Of a stretch of DNA of 64,000 bases, positions 45,061-55,640 are shown piece after piece. The translations under genes were made by a program, and so were the position numbers. This DNA is from Proteles cristata cristata (taxonomy: Eukaryota > Chordata > Mammalia > Carnivora > Hyaenidae). Under the pieces are notes generated by a model that did not search any database, was not told the DNA's origin, and worked only from the letters and a program-made list of their open reading frames with translations. Numbering within the stretch: the stretch's first letter is position 1; each line of letters starts with the position of its first letter. Location of the stretch: positions 1-64,000 of the forward strand of contig JAESUZ010001712.1 of assembly GCA_017311185.1 (NCBI GenBank), read 5' to 3'.

Positions 45061-47471
45061 TTGGGGGCTGTGTCCTCTCCTCATCACAGAGCTTGCTCTG
45101 GGTCAGTGTCTTTATCTTGTGGGCCTGAGTGATGGGTAGGATACAGGTAAAGGAGGCTTGAGGCAGTGACCATGCTTGAAGTTAGAATTACTGGGGGCAT
45201 TGAAGCAAGATCTCAGACAGCCTGCTGGGTGCTCCCCCGGGTGATTCAGAGTGCTCAGAACCATTCCCCACTGTGCTGAGGCACAGTCCCAAGAGCAGAT
45301 CTGAAACGCTTTCAAGATGTCCTAGGAATCTTATTGGTTGTGGGCATGAAGATGAGATCATGACCTGGGAACACGGAAACTTCCAGAGCTCTTATCTATT
45401 CCAGTGGCTAAAATGAACTTTGCCAACACACGTAGGTTGATCCTTGTACCTTGCCAAACTGGGCCAGAATATTCTTTCCATTCATAGTTTTGCATCGATT
45501 GAATACCTAGAGCACAAACTTGCTTTCTGGATCAGCAAACACGTGTTTGTCGGGCCTACTGTCTGCCCTCAGCACTGCAGGCCCCTTGTTGGCATTTTGC
45601 TCAAAGTCTTACTTTTAAAAAAACTGAAAAGTGGCTGTTCCTAGTGAATGAAGCATTTTGATATTCTCTGGGGGAAGGAAGATCTTTTTTTTTTTTTTTT
45701 TTACAAAACAGTATAACCACATCAAAAAAATGGTTGTTAAACACCTACTACATTCTAAAGGCATAGTGTACTAAAGACATGGTGTCATAAATGTGTGCAG
45801 AGAGAGTCACTGGAGACATGGTGTGGATTTTCCTCTGGATGCTGCAGAGTATGGAACTTACTACAACTTTTCCCCTATATAAACCCAAATATGCCTCTGT
45901 GATTTGATGTTGTTCACTTTGTAGTATGAGAACACAAAGTAAATTACTTTTAATTATTGGGTTCTGAGGCATTGAAAATTGGTACTTTTGTCACTAAAGA
46001 CAGCAATGAAATGGGGAGGAATGGCACAGGGGTGAATAGTTTCCTCTTATTTATGTTCATTAGAAATTGCCAAGTAGATTCACTTTTTACTCAAAAAATA
46101 AAAGTGTTCCCAAGTTGGGAGGTGTCATGTTCAGCTAAGAGGAAAAAAAATTTTATGATCAAATTAAAACATATAACGCTGGGAAAAAGGTTTATTATAG
46201 ATGTGATGAGTGACTCCCAACCATAAGGTTCTTGGTAGGCACCAGGGTAAGGATGGTTTCCTTTTATTAAGGTTGTATCTCTTTAACAAAACCATATCGA
46301 ATAATGATAGAAAGAAAAAAAATAATGTCAGTGGCAGGGAATCACCTTTTGTGCTATCACTGCCATTGGGCATAAGCACAGACGAAGTAGAATACTGGTG
46401 TCAGTGATCATCTGAATGCAGCACTATAGGGCATACCTTTGGCACAAGACAAATCATGCACTCCAGAATTTCCTTCTGTAGTTTTGAAACAGGTAATCTA
46501 ACTGTTTCAGTTCCATTTTGAGAGCATATGACTTCCCTGAAGCATGGCAAGTATCCCATGGGATAGGAAAATGGGAAGGTCCACTGGGAAAACGAAATGC
46601 AAACAGAAAACAGGTCCAATCGCTGCTGGTAACTGAAGGTCTGAAGCTCTGCAAGACAGAGGGAAGACAGTCTTTGTAAAATAAACCACATGTCAAGAGT
46701 TCATGGGAAATCACACTTCTAAAATAAAACCATGATCCTACTGCAAAAGAGATGTAGGGCCTTCTTTAACAAAGCTCCATTGTTTTCTCATGATCTTGCT
46801 TTATGGCGTTTAAATTAAAGGGAAGCCACTTTCTGGCAAAGTAAATCTTTGTTTTAAAACATTTAAGTAGCACCTCTATTGGTGAACTCCCTTGAGGGCC
46901 GGTGCTTGTTCCGAGATGATTTTTTTTTTAATTGGAAATATTTCAAATCATTATCATGAAAAAACAACTAGAAGGCAAGAAGTAAACTACCACAATGCCA
47001 CCTAAGTCACTTAAACACTGTCCCAAGAGTCTTCGCGAAATCCCTCAGACATCTAACATATCTCATGAATTGATTTCTCTTTTGAATGCCCAGAACTGAC
47101 TAGACATGGTAATTCAAATTCTCTTGCAGCATCTTGGAAGAAGCTAACTTGTCCCCAAATCTTCAAGGTCTAGTTAGCCCAATTATGCTGACTCTGAGAT
47201 AGAGAAACTTTAAGTAAAAAATTGACTTCTTTGGGATTGTAACCTGGTACTTCCAAAGTTATTTCATTAAGTTTAACCACATAATTATAATTGAAGAAAA
47301 TATAGGGTTCATCTTTTAACCCATTATTACAAAATCCTTCACTTTAAAAGCTGTTATTAAAAGAAGGAAAAGTAGCCTTTCAGCAAAAACTAAGTTCGAA
47401 AGCATTATAACATATAGAACGGAGAACAGACAGAGGACTTTTTGATCTACTGTGTTATAGGAAAGATAAAT
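45061..47471. other. Mostly unique DNA, no gene
   Basis: No convincing gene. A T18 run lies at 45685-45702 and an antisense L2-like trace near 45715-45780 (AAACACCTACTACATTCTAA). Three overlapping antisense frames at 46401-46714 (96, 86 and 60 residues in different frames) have no recognisable motif. Confidence 0.45.
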
Positions 47472-47518
47472 GAGACTTTTAATCTTTTATTTATTTTTTT
47501 GAGACTTTTAATCTTTTA
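47472..47518. repeat. 18-bp direct repeat around an 11-bp T-rich spacer
   Basis: GAGACTTTTAATCTTTTA is identical at 47472-47489 and 47501-47518, separated by TTTATTTTTTT (47490-47500). The layout is that of a target-site duplication around nothing but a retroposon tail (antisense A-tail). See the finding. Confidence 0.9.
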
Positions 47519-47839
47519 AGCAATACTTCTGGGTATCTCTATTTCCATCTTCATGGAATTTCATGAGGATGTCAATATTATAACACGAGAACTCTGAGCT
47601 ACTATGTCAACATTGTGTGGACTGTTTATCTTTTTCCTCTTTGCTTTTTCATTTTACAATGAAAAGTATATTGAATGCAAAAAGTAATTTCATCAATTTT
47701 GTAAATATTCAAAAACGTAAGATCATCAGAATGAGCTGATCCAAAAGTGTATACACATTTAGTCCAACTGAGGGTGATAAGCATTAAGCTCCTGTAAGCA
47801 AAAGATGTAGGAGCAAAGAGCAAAGTCTCGAGAAAAGTC
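47519..47839. other. Unique-looking stretch, no gene
   Basis: About 320 bp of AT-rich DNA in which I see no repeat, RNA gene or plausible reading frame; the 65-residue antisense frame 47626-47823 is motif-free. Confidence 0.5.
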
Positions 47840-48230
47840 TCATTAAAGAGATTAAGATTAACTTAAGATCTGAATGATTAGGAGTCAGCCAAGAAGACTA
47901 AGAGACAAAATATTCGGGGTAAAGGAAATAGCCTCTACCATACTCCAGAAGTTAGATTTAGAATAGTTTATTGGGAGTTTGGAAGCTACAGAGTGCTGGG
48001 AGAATGGCAAAGAAAAGACTGGAGTGATAAATGGTTCAGAATATGGACTTTATCTCAAGAACAAATGCTGAAGGGTTTTGAGCATGAGAATGGCAAGATC
48101 AGATTTGTATTTAAGATCAATTTCAGAGCTGCTCAGGGGATGAATTGGGACATTTGGATAACCAGTTGGGGGGAAAATGCAAGACACTTGATTTAAAGGA
48201 CAGATTAATGTGAAAGAAACATTACAAAAA
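47840..48230 (-). mobile_element. L2 LINE relic, antisense
   Basis: GATCTGAATGATTAGGAGTC, then GGGTAAAGGAAATAGCCTCT, GGTTTTGAGCATGAGAATGG and CAAGATCAGATTTGTATTTA, follows antisense L2 order. Frames 47993-48196 and 48050-48265 are shadows. Confidence 0.65.
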
Positions 48231-48384
48231 TTCTGATAGGGTCCAGATCCTTCTGGGTTGTACATATCATATTTGGGAGTTATTTAATATCTATTGGGAG
48301 AGGATGTACTAAAAAGTTCAAAGCCTAGGGAAATATGATCATTATCAGTAATGATCAGTATCATTACAGTTGTTGATCATTCTT

Positions 48385-49225
48385 GTGGTGACTATTGTTT
48401 TTTGCCAATTATATATGACAACTAGGAAATGTCCCTCTTTAATACCCATCACCCATCTAGACCATCTCCCACTCACCTTCCTCCACTAACCTTTAGTTTG
48501 TTTTCTATCATTGAGAGTCTCTTGCGGTTTGTTTCCCTCTCTTCTCCCCCCTAGGCTTCCCATATGTTCATCTTTTTTGTTCCTTAAATTCTACATATGA
48601 GTGAATGAGTGATATCATATGATGTTTGTCTTTCCTGATTGGCTTATTTCACTTAGCATGATAACTAAGTGCTAGCTCTACCCATGCTAGTACAAATGGC
48701 AAGATTTCATTCTTTTAGATGGCTGAGTATATTCCACTGTATAGGTATACCACATCTTTTTTATCCATTCACCAGTCAATGGACATTTGGGCTCCCTCCA
48801 TAGTGTGGGTCTTTTTGATAATGCTACCATAAACATTGAGGTGCATGTACCCCTTTGAATTTGTATTTGTATCCTTTGAGAAAATATCTAATAGTGCAAT
48901 TGCTGGAAGGTAGGGTAGTTCTCTTTTTAGTTTTTTGAGGAACCTCCATACTGTTCTCCAGAATGGCTGCACAAGTTTGCATTCCCACCAACAGTTCAAA
49001 AGGATTCCCCTTTTTCTGCACCCACACCAACACCTGTTGTTTCTTGTGTCAATTTTAGCCATTCTGGCATGTGTGAGGTGACACCTCATTGTGGTTTTGA
49101 TTTGTATTTCCATGATGATGAGTAATGTTGAGCATCTTTTCATGTGTCTGCTAGCTATCTGGATGTCTTCTTTGGAAAATTGTCTATTCATGTCTTCTTC
49201 CCATTTCTTAACTGGGTGAAGACAC
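48385..49225 (-). mobile_element. Older L1 LINE 3' half, antisense
   Basis: On plus, the 3' UTR text (AACCTTTAGTTTGTTTTCTA, GAGTCTCTTGCGGTTTG) is followed by antisense ORF2 C-terminal text (CCAACAGTTCAAAAGGATTC, TGTGGTTTTGATTTGTATTT) and ends near CCATTTCTTAACTGGG. No duplication was found. Confidence 0.85.
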
Positions 49226-49227
49226 AT
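48769..49227 (-). pseudogene. L1 ORF2 C-terminal fragment, 152 residues open
   Basis: A frame with the L1 ORF2p C-terminal signature: [18 protein letters not shown] near the start, [20 protein letters not shown] in the middle, then [20 protein letters not shown] and LPAIALLDIF. Endonuclease and reverse-transcriptase domains are missing. The cysteine pattern is retained, but several residues differ from the fragment at 26779-27177, and the C-terminal end drifts (GAQMSIDW). It remains open over 150 codons despite its age, probably by chance. Confidence 0.85.
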
Positions 49228-49544
49228 TCTTAATATCTTTTGAAAGCCTTTTGTCTATTTGAAAGTGTCCACAAGTCTCATCTTTCTGAGATCTTAACAA
49301 AGGGTATTATAATTTTATCCTTGACTTCTACTGTACTGTGAAACATTTTACTATCTGAGGTTCGATCCTTGTGCCAAGGCCATTTCTTACTTTGAGAATC
49401 TTTTCCTGTCTTGAGAGCCTATTCGGGGCGCTCTACATTTCTTTTAAATATTGCTAAAAAACTGAACAGCTCTTTGACTAAGGTTTTTGTCTTATGTTTC
49501 ATACTAGGAAGATTCACTTCAGTTTTAAGGACATATCCAAGCTC
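49226..49544. other. Unassigned gap between two L1 relics
   Basis: About 320 bp between a minus-strand and a plus-strand L1. I recognise no repeat with certainty and no gene; it may be the pre-insertion genomic spacer. Confidence 0.4.
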
Positions 49545-50230
49545 ACAGTGAAGTTACAGAAAAAGATATTCCATGCAAGAGGAAAATTAAAAGGAGCAGG
49601 ATAGCATACTTACATCAGACAAAATAGACTTTAACTCAAAAGCTATTAGAAGAGAAAAATGGTCATTATATAATGCTAAAGGGATCACTCCAACCATAAG
49701 ATATAACAATCATAAATATATATGTATCCAATATCAGAGTATGTAAATACATTAAGCAAGTACTAACAGATCTGAAGGGAGAAATAGACAACAATTTGAA
49801 AATTTTAGAGAACTTCAATACCCCATTCTCAACAATGGATAGATCATCCATACAGATAAGCAAACATTGAACTTAAATTATACATTAGACCAAACATACA
49901 CACAAAATATGCCACCCAATAGCACCAGAATAAACATTCTTTCAAATGCACACAGAACATTCTCCAGGGTAGATCATATGATAAGCCAAAAAACAATTCT
50001 CAGCAAATTTAAAAAGCATAAAATTTACCAAGAATTAAAGGTACTAAGTACCTTTTCTGACCATAGTTCTATAAAAATAGAAATCAGTAGGAGGGAAAAT
50101 AGAAACTTAACAAAAGTAGGAAAATTAAACAACACACTTTTGAACAACCAATACATCAAAGAAGAAATTTAAAAAATTTTTGAAACAAGTAAAAATGGAA
50201 ACACAACATACCAAAACTTATGGTGTGCAG

Positions 50231-50483
50231 CAAAAGTATTTCTTTTTATTTATTTATTTTAATGTTTTATTTATTTCTGAGAGAGAGAGAGAGACAGCAT
50301 GAACAGGGGAGGGTCAGAGAGAGAGGGAGATATAGAATCCCAAACAGGCTCCAGGCTCTGAGCTAGCTGTTAGCACAGAGCCCAAAGCGGGGCTCAAACC
50401 GACAAACCATGAGATCATGACCCGAGCTGAGGTCAAGACGCTTAAGCAACTGAGCCACCCAGGCACTCCACAAAAGTATTTCT
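50231..50483 (-). mobile_element. tRNA-Lys SINE in the L1, with 13-bp TSD
   Basis: Minus-strand SINE 50244-50470, head ending CAGGCACTCC. The duplication CAAAAGTATTTCT is at 50231-50243 and 50471-50483. The AGCT-duplicated variable site (GAGCTAGCTGTTAGCAC) is present. Confidence 0.94.
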
Positions 50484-50520
50484 AAGAGGGAATTTTGTAG
50501 AGATAAATGCTTACGTTAAG

Positions 50521-50590
50521 AAAAAAGAGGACACTTGTGGGGATGAGCACTGAGTGTTATGTGGAAACTAATTTGTAAAAAAAAAGAAGG
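50521..50590 (+). mobile_element. About 50-bp L1 3' stub inside the older L1
   Basis: GGACACTTGTGGGGATGAGC at 50529 and GTGGAAACTAATTTGT before an A9 run (50577-50585) is the sense 3' terminus of the L1 lineage seen antisense at 12.6 and 26.4 kb. A-rich direct repeats (AAAAAAGA at 50521-50528 and at the end of the A-run) fit a short duplication. Removing it restores continuous ORF2 text. The antisense frame at 50516-50737 spans it. Confidence 0.85.
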
Positions 50591-50743
50591 ACTGTAAATA
50601 AGCAACCTGACTTTACACCTCAAGGAACTAAAACAGAAACGAACAACCCCAAAGTTAGTAGCATAAAGGAAATAACAAAGAACAGAGCAGAAATAAGTGA
50701 AAGAGAGATCAGGGAAGTAATAGGGAAAAAAAATCAAAGAAAC

Positions 50744-50997
50744 TAAGCTGGTGTTTTATTTTTTTTATTTTTATTTCTTTTAAATGTTTTATTTATTTCT
50801 AGGAGAGAGAGAGACAGCGTGAACAGGGGAGGGTCAGAGAGAGAGGGCGTCACAGACTGAAATAGGCTCCAGGCTCTGAGCTGGCAGTCAGCACAGAGCC
50901 CAACACGGGGCTCGAACCCTCGAACCACAAGATCATGACCCAAGTGAAAGTCGGATGCTTAACTGACTAAGCCACCCAGACGCCCCCTAAGCTGGTG
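50744..50997 (-). mobile_element. tRNA-Lys SINE (young form) in the L1, with TSD
   Basis: Minus-strand SINE 50755-50986, head ending GACGCCCC. The duplication CTAAGCTGGTG is at 50744-50754 and 50987-50997. Long variable site. Frame 50743-50943 is the SINE. Confidence 0.95.
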
Positions 50998-51077
50998 ATT
51001 TGACAAGATAAAAAAAAAATTGACAAACCCTTAGCTATGCCTTAAGAAAAAAGAGAAGACTTAGATAAATAAAATCA

Positions 51078-51321
51078 GAAATGAAAGAGACAAGGGTGCC
51101 TGGGTGGGTCAGTCAGCAAAGCATCAGACTTTGGCACAGGTCATGATCTCACGGTCTATGGGTTCAAGCCCTGTGTCGGGCTCTGTGCTGACAGCTCAGA
51201 GCCTGCAGCTTGCTTCAGATGTTGTGTGTCCCTCTTTCTTTGCCCCTCCCCTGATTGCACTCTGTCTCTCTCAATAATAAATAAACATCAAAAAAATCTT
51301 TTTAAAGAAATGAAAGAGACA
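51078..51321 (+). mobile_element. tRNA-Lys SINE (ancestral form) in the L1, with 15-bp TSD
   Basis: Plus-strand SINE 51093-51306, from AGGGTGCCTGGGTGGGTCAG to an A-rich tail. The duplication GAAATGAAAGAGACA is at 51078-51092 and 51307-51321. Shorter variable site (GCTGACAGCTC). Confidence 0.95.
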
Positions 51322-53018
51322 TTATAAATAATACCACAGACATACAAAGATCATTAGAGACTAACATGAACAATTTTACGAACTGGATAACCTAGAAAGA
51401 ATAAGTTCCTAGAAATATACAACCTACCAAGTATGAATCATGAAGAAATAGAAAATTGGAACAGACCAGTAATGAGCAAAGAGATTGAATCAGTAATCAA
51501 CCTCCCAAAAAAGAAAATCCCAGGTCCAGATGGTTTCCCTGGTGAATTCTACCAAATATTTAAAGAATTAACACCAATATTTCTCAAACTTTCCCCCAAA
51601 AATTGAAGAGACGGGAATACCTCCAAACTCAGTTTATGAGGCCAACATTATCCCAAGTAAGGATACTACTAGGAAAGAAAACTATAAGCCAATATTCCTA
51701 ATGAATATACATGTGAGAATTCTAAAAAATATATTAGCAAACCCAACTCAACAGCGTATTAAAAAGATTATACACTGTGACCAAGAGGGATATATTCTTG
51801 GATGCAAGGATGGTTCAACATATGCAAATCAATAAATGTTATTCATCACATTAATAAACTGAAAGATAGAAATCATATGATCTAGTGAGATGTCAGTAGA
51901 TGAAGAAAAGCATTCAACAAAATACAAAATCATTTAATGATGAAAAATCTCACCAAATTAAATATAGGAAGAATGTTCCTCAACATAACAAAGGCCACAG
52001 ATGACAAGCCCACAGCTAACATCATACTCAGTGAAAGGTTGACGCTTTTCCTCTAAGGTCCGGAACAAAATAAGGGTGACCACTCTCACCAGTCCTATTA
52101 AATAAGCACTGGGAGTGTTAGCCAGAGTAATTAGACAGGAAAAGGAAATAAAAACTATCCAAATTGAAATGGAAGAGGTAAAATTGTCTCTGATTGTAGA
52201 TGACGTGATTGTATATATGATCATGTATAGAGAAATCTTAAGGACTCCACTAAAAAACTGTTAGATTGTTATTGTTAACAAATTCAGGAAAATTGAAGGA
52301 TTCAAAATCAACACCAACAGAAATTATTTACATTTCTTAGCACTAATAATAAACGATGTGAAAAAGCAAGAGAACAATCCTATTTACAAAGCAAGAACAA
52401 TAAGTGAAAGACCTGTACACTGAAAACTATAAAACATTGATTAAAGAAACTAAAGAAGACATAAATAAAAGGAAGATATTCCATTTCCATGAATCACAAG
52501 AATTAATATTGTTAAAATGTCCATACTGCCCAAAACCATCTTTGGATTCTATGCAATGTTTTTAAAAATTCCAATGGCATTTTTTGCAGAAATAGAAAAA
52601 GCAGCCCAAAAAGTATCACAAAAGACGCTGAATAGAAAAAGCAATCCCGAGAAAGAAGAATAAAGCTGAAAGCTTCATACTTTCTGATTTCAAACTATAT
52701 TACAAAGTTATAGTAAACAAACAGTATGGTACTGGCATAAAAATAGATACATAGACCAAGAAGAAGAAAGTTGAGAGATTAGAAATAAACCTGCACATAT
52801 ATGGTCAATTAACATTTGACAAAGGAGTCAAAAATACTCAATGGGGAAAGGATAATCCCCTCAATAAATGGTGTTAGGAAAAGTGAGTAATCCCTTACAG
52901 AAGAATGAAATTGGACCCTATCACAAACCACTACAAAAATTAACTTGAAATGGATAAAAGATTTAAAAATAAGATCTGATACCTGGAAGAAAATATAAGA
53001 AAAATACTCTTTGACATT

Positions 53019-53274
53019 AATCTTGGTAATAATTTTTTTTAAAAATGTTTATTTATTTCTAGGAGACAGAGAGAGAGAGACAGCGTGAGCAGGGGAGGGT
53101 CAGAGAGAGAGGGAGTCACAGACTGAAACAGGCTCCAGGCTCTGAGCTGGCAGTCAGCACAGAGCCCGACGCGGGTCTCGAACCCACGAACCGCGAGATC
53201 ATGACCCAAGCAAAAGTCGGACGCTTAACCGATTAAGCCACCCAGGTGCCCCAAATCTTGGTAATAATTTTTTT
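53019..53274 (-). mobile_element. tRNA-Lys SINE (young form) in the L1, with 21-bp TSD
   Basis: Minus-strand SINE 53040-53253, head ending GGTGCCCC. The flanks starting AATCTTGGTAATAATTTTTT are identical over about 20 bp at 53019 and 53254, the longest duplication here. Long variable site and conserved CpGs indicate a recent insertion. Confidence 0.96.
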
Positions 53275-53464
53275 AATATGACACCAAAATCATATGCAAC
53301 AGAAGCAAAATTTAATAAGTAAACTACATCAAACTAAAAACCTTCTGCACAGCAAATGAAGTCATCAATGAAATCAAAGGACGGCCTGCTGAATGGGAGG
53401 AAATATTGGCAAACTATCTAATAAGGGGTTAATATCCAAAACATATAAGGAATGCACACAACTC

Positions 53465-53468
<4 letters not shown>

Positions 53469-53502
<34 letters not shown>
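53469..53502. repeat. (AC)17 microsatellite
   Basis: An uninterrupted AC run in the C-terminal part of the L1 ORF2 relic, followed by GTGTACACAC. It grew from the ACTCAATAT-type text of the element. A second interrupted CA run is at 53980-54000. Confidence 0.95.
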
Positions 53503-53505
<3 letters not shown>

Positions 53506-54510
53506 TACACACATACAAACTCCAGTTAAAAAATAAGCAGAGGACCTGAGTAGACATTTTCCCAGAGAGAACATCCAGGTGGGCAACATACATATGAAAA
53601 AAAGCTCAGCGTCATTAATCATCAGGGGAATGCACAATGAGATATCACCTCACACCTGTCAAAATGACCGATTCCAGAAAGAGAAGAGATAACAAGTGTC
53701 GGTTAGGATGTGGAAGAAAAAGAACCTTTGTGCATTACTGGTAGAAATGTACATTGGTACAGCCGCTGTGGAAAACAGTGCGGAGCTTCCTCAAAAAGTT
53801 CAAAACAGAACAACTGTATGATCCAGCAATACCATTTGTGGGTATATATCCACAGGAAATGAAATCAAAGTCTCAAAGAGATATCTGCACTCACATGTCC
53901 ATTGTAACATTATTCACAATAGCCCAAACATGGAAAGAGACTACCTGTCCATCTGTGGATGAGTGGATACAGATGTATTACACACACAGACACACACACA
54001 ATGAATATCATTCAGCAGTGAGAATGAAGGACATCCTGCCATTTGTGATGACACAGTTGGACCTTAAGGCATTCTGCTAGGTAAAATAAGTCAGGCAGAA
54101 AAAGACAAGTACTCTATGATGTCACTTATATGTGGAATCTAAAAAAGCCAAACTCATAGAAACAGTAGAATAGTTGTTTCCAGGGGTTATTTCCATGGTG
54201 GGGAAAATGGGGAAATGTTGGTCAAGGTGTGCAAACTTTTAGTTATGCGATGAATAACTTCTGGTGACCTAATGTACAGCATGGTAAGTATAGTTAACAC
54301 ATTATACACATTAAAGTTGTGAAGAATGTGGCTCTCACCACAAAGAAGAAAGGGTAATTATGTGAGGTGATGGAGGTGTTAACTAACCCCACTATAGTAA
54401 TCATTGCGCAATAAATAAGTCCGTCAAATCGTCACATTGTGCACCTTGATCTTATACAATGTTATATGTCAATTATATCTCAATAAGGCTGGAAAGATGT
54501 TAACAATAAA

Positions 54511-55319
54511 AATAACTTTGTAATGATTTTAAAGAGCAGACATTTTAACCTGGGAAAACAATTTTTTTGGAAAGTGAAAAAACCAAAAAGCAGTGCAAGG
54601 AAATCAACCTGCTATTTTGAAAGCAGTGCATCAATGGACATTCTGGGGCCAGAACAGGCGAGGCCACAGCTGCTGGCCTCTAAGGTGTGATTGCTATTCT
54701 GACTGCACCTGCTGAACTATGCCTGAGAAAGACAGATTTTCATATGAAATTCCTTTTCGTTTGCCTGGGAAGTTGTGTATACAGTATATCTACAGTGTGT
54801 CTGTCATTTAAATGTGCATCCTTGGATCTTAGTGTCTTCTACTTTCCCCACATGTTATGACTGCTCTATTTTCTTATTACATTATGCGGATTTCTATACG
54901 TCACCTCAAATTCTTTGAGAAATGAGTCAGTATACAAATCAATAACCAAATAAAATAGAACGTTTTTGGGCATGTATTTATCATGATGTTTAGAAACAAA
55001 AAGAATTCAGATGGAGAATTACATTCTTGTTTGTCTTCTTTCATTCAGAATGGTAGCTGTTAAAATCAATCATCTGAAAACCAAAATATGTTTGGTATTT
55101 TGATACATAGCATCATTAGTGTTACCCCAGGAGATGTAGGAAGTCTTTAGCTGAAGAACAGGCACTGTGCCAATCCAGTTGGGTCTGGGACAATTTGGAA
55201 TTTGACTCCCATGATTTAGGTGGTGGCCAGGGGGCAGATGGATATGTTCAAAACAAAGAGCGGAAAAATCACGCTATTGACTCTTAAAAATGGCTTCAGA
55301 GGTGGAGTAGTGGAGTGCC
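54511..55319. other. Unique-looking stretch, no gene
   Basis: AT-rich to balanced DNA after the L1 end. I see no repeat or gene signal. Confidence 0.5.
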
Positions 55320-55640
55320 CGTCACCAGGGAAGGGGGTCTGAAGACTAGACTCCAGCCATGTCTCTGCCATCCGGTGGCTGAGTGCCCCTTAGCAAGGTA
55401 CATGGTCCATGCGCCTTCTCTACCCACATTCTCACCCTCCACAGGTGAAGGCTGGTTTCTGTTCCTCTCCTCCAGCTCTCTACCATCCGCATCTCTTTCA
55501 CTGCACGTGAGTTTACAACAATTTGTATATGTGCCTCCTCCCTCCAAGTCAGCTTCTGAGTGGGACCGTTTTCACTCGGCCCTGTATTCCCACTGCAGTA
55601 GTTGGCACAATGTCAGGCCTCAATAAAAACAGGAAGAATA
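55320..55640 (+). repeat. MIR-like and L2-like fragments
   Basis: At 55340-55400, CCATGTCTCTGCCATCCGGT and GGCTGAGTGCCCCTTAGCAA resembles the MIR middle part; at 55560-55640, GTTGGCACAATGTCAGGCCT and CAATAAAAACAGGAAGAATA resembles an L2 3' end. Both are decayed. Overlapping frames on both strands (55296-55741) have no motif. Confidence 0.45.

Larger units (their letters stand above)
49867..54080 (+). pseudogene. Broken L1 ORF2 (endonuclease end to C-terminus)
   Basis: Coding text is fragmentary. The frame 49867-50172 holds the endonuclease end, with RVDHM and FSDHSSIKIEISRREN, the SDH element being the conserved endonuclease histidine context. The reverse-transcriptase core follows, but at 52190-52205 the usual FADD reads as IVDD (both aspartates at 52199-52204 kept). 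The frame 53754-54080 holds the C-terminal [17 protein letters not shown] block. Frameshifts, stops and inserts make it non-functional. Confidence 0.85.
49545..54510 (+). mobile_element. L1M LINE, most of ORF2 plus 3' end, interrupted
   Basis: A plus-strand L1MA/L1M-type element from the end of the endonuclease domain (AAAAGATATTCCATGCAAGA, AACATTCTCCAGGGTAGATC) through the reverse transcriptase (GGTCCAGATGGTTTCCCTGG, CAAGGATGGTTCAACATATG), the C-terminal region and the 3' UTR (AATGTACAGCATGGTAAG), ending near TCAATTATATCTCAATAAGG. The 5' UTR, ORF1 and most of the endonuclease are missing. It is interrupted by SINEs at 50244, 50755, 51093 and 53040, a tiny L1 stub at 50529 and a CA repeat at 53469. 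Confidence 0.92.

Noticed and set aside
46401..46714. Three overlapping antisense frames (96, 86, 60 residues)
   Set aside because: They use different frames of the same DNA and contain no known motif.
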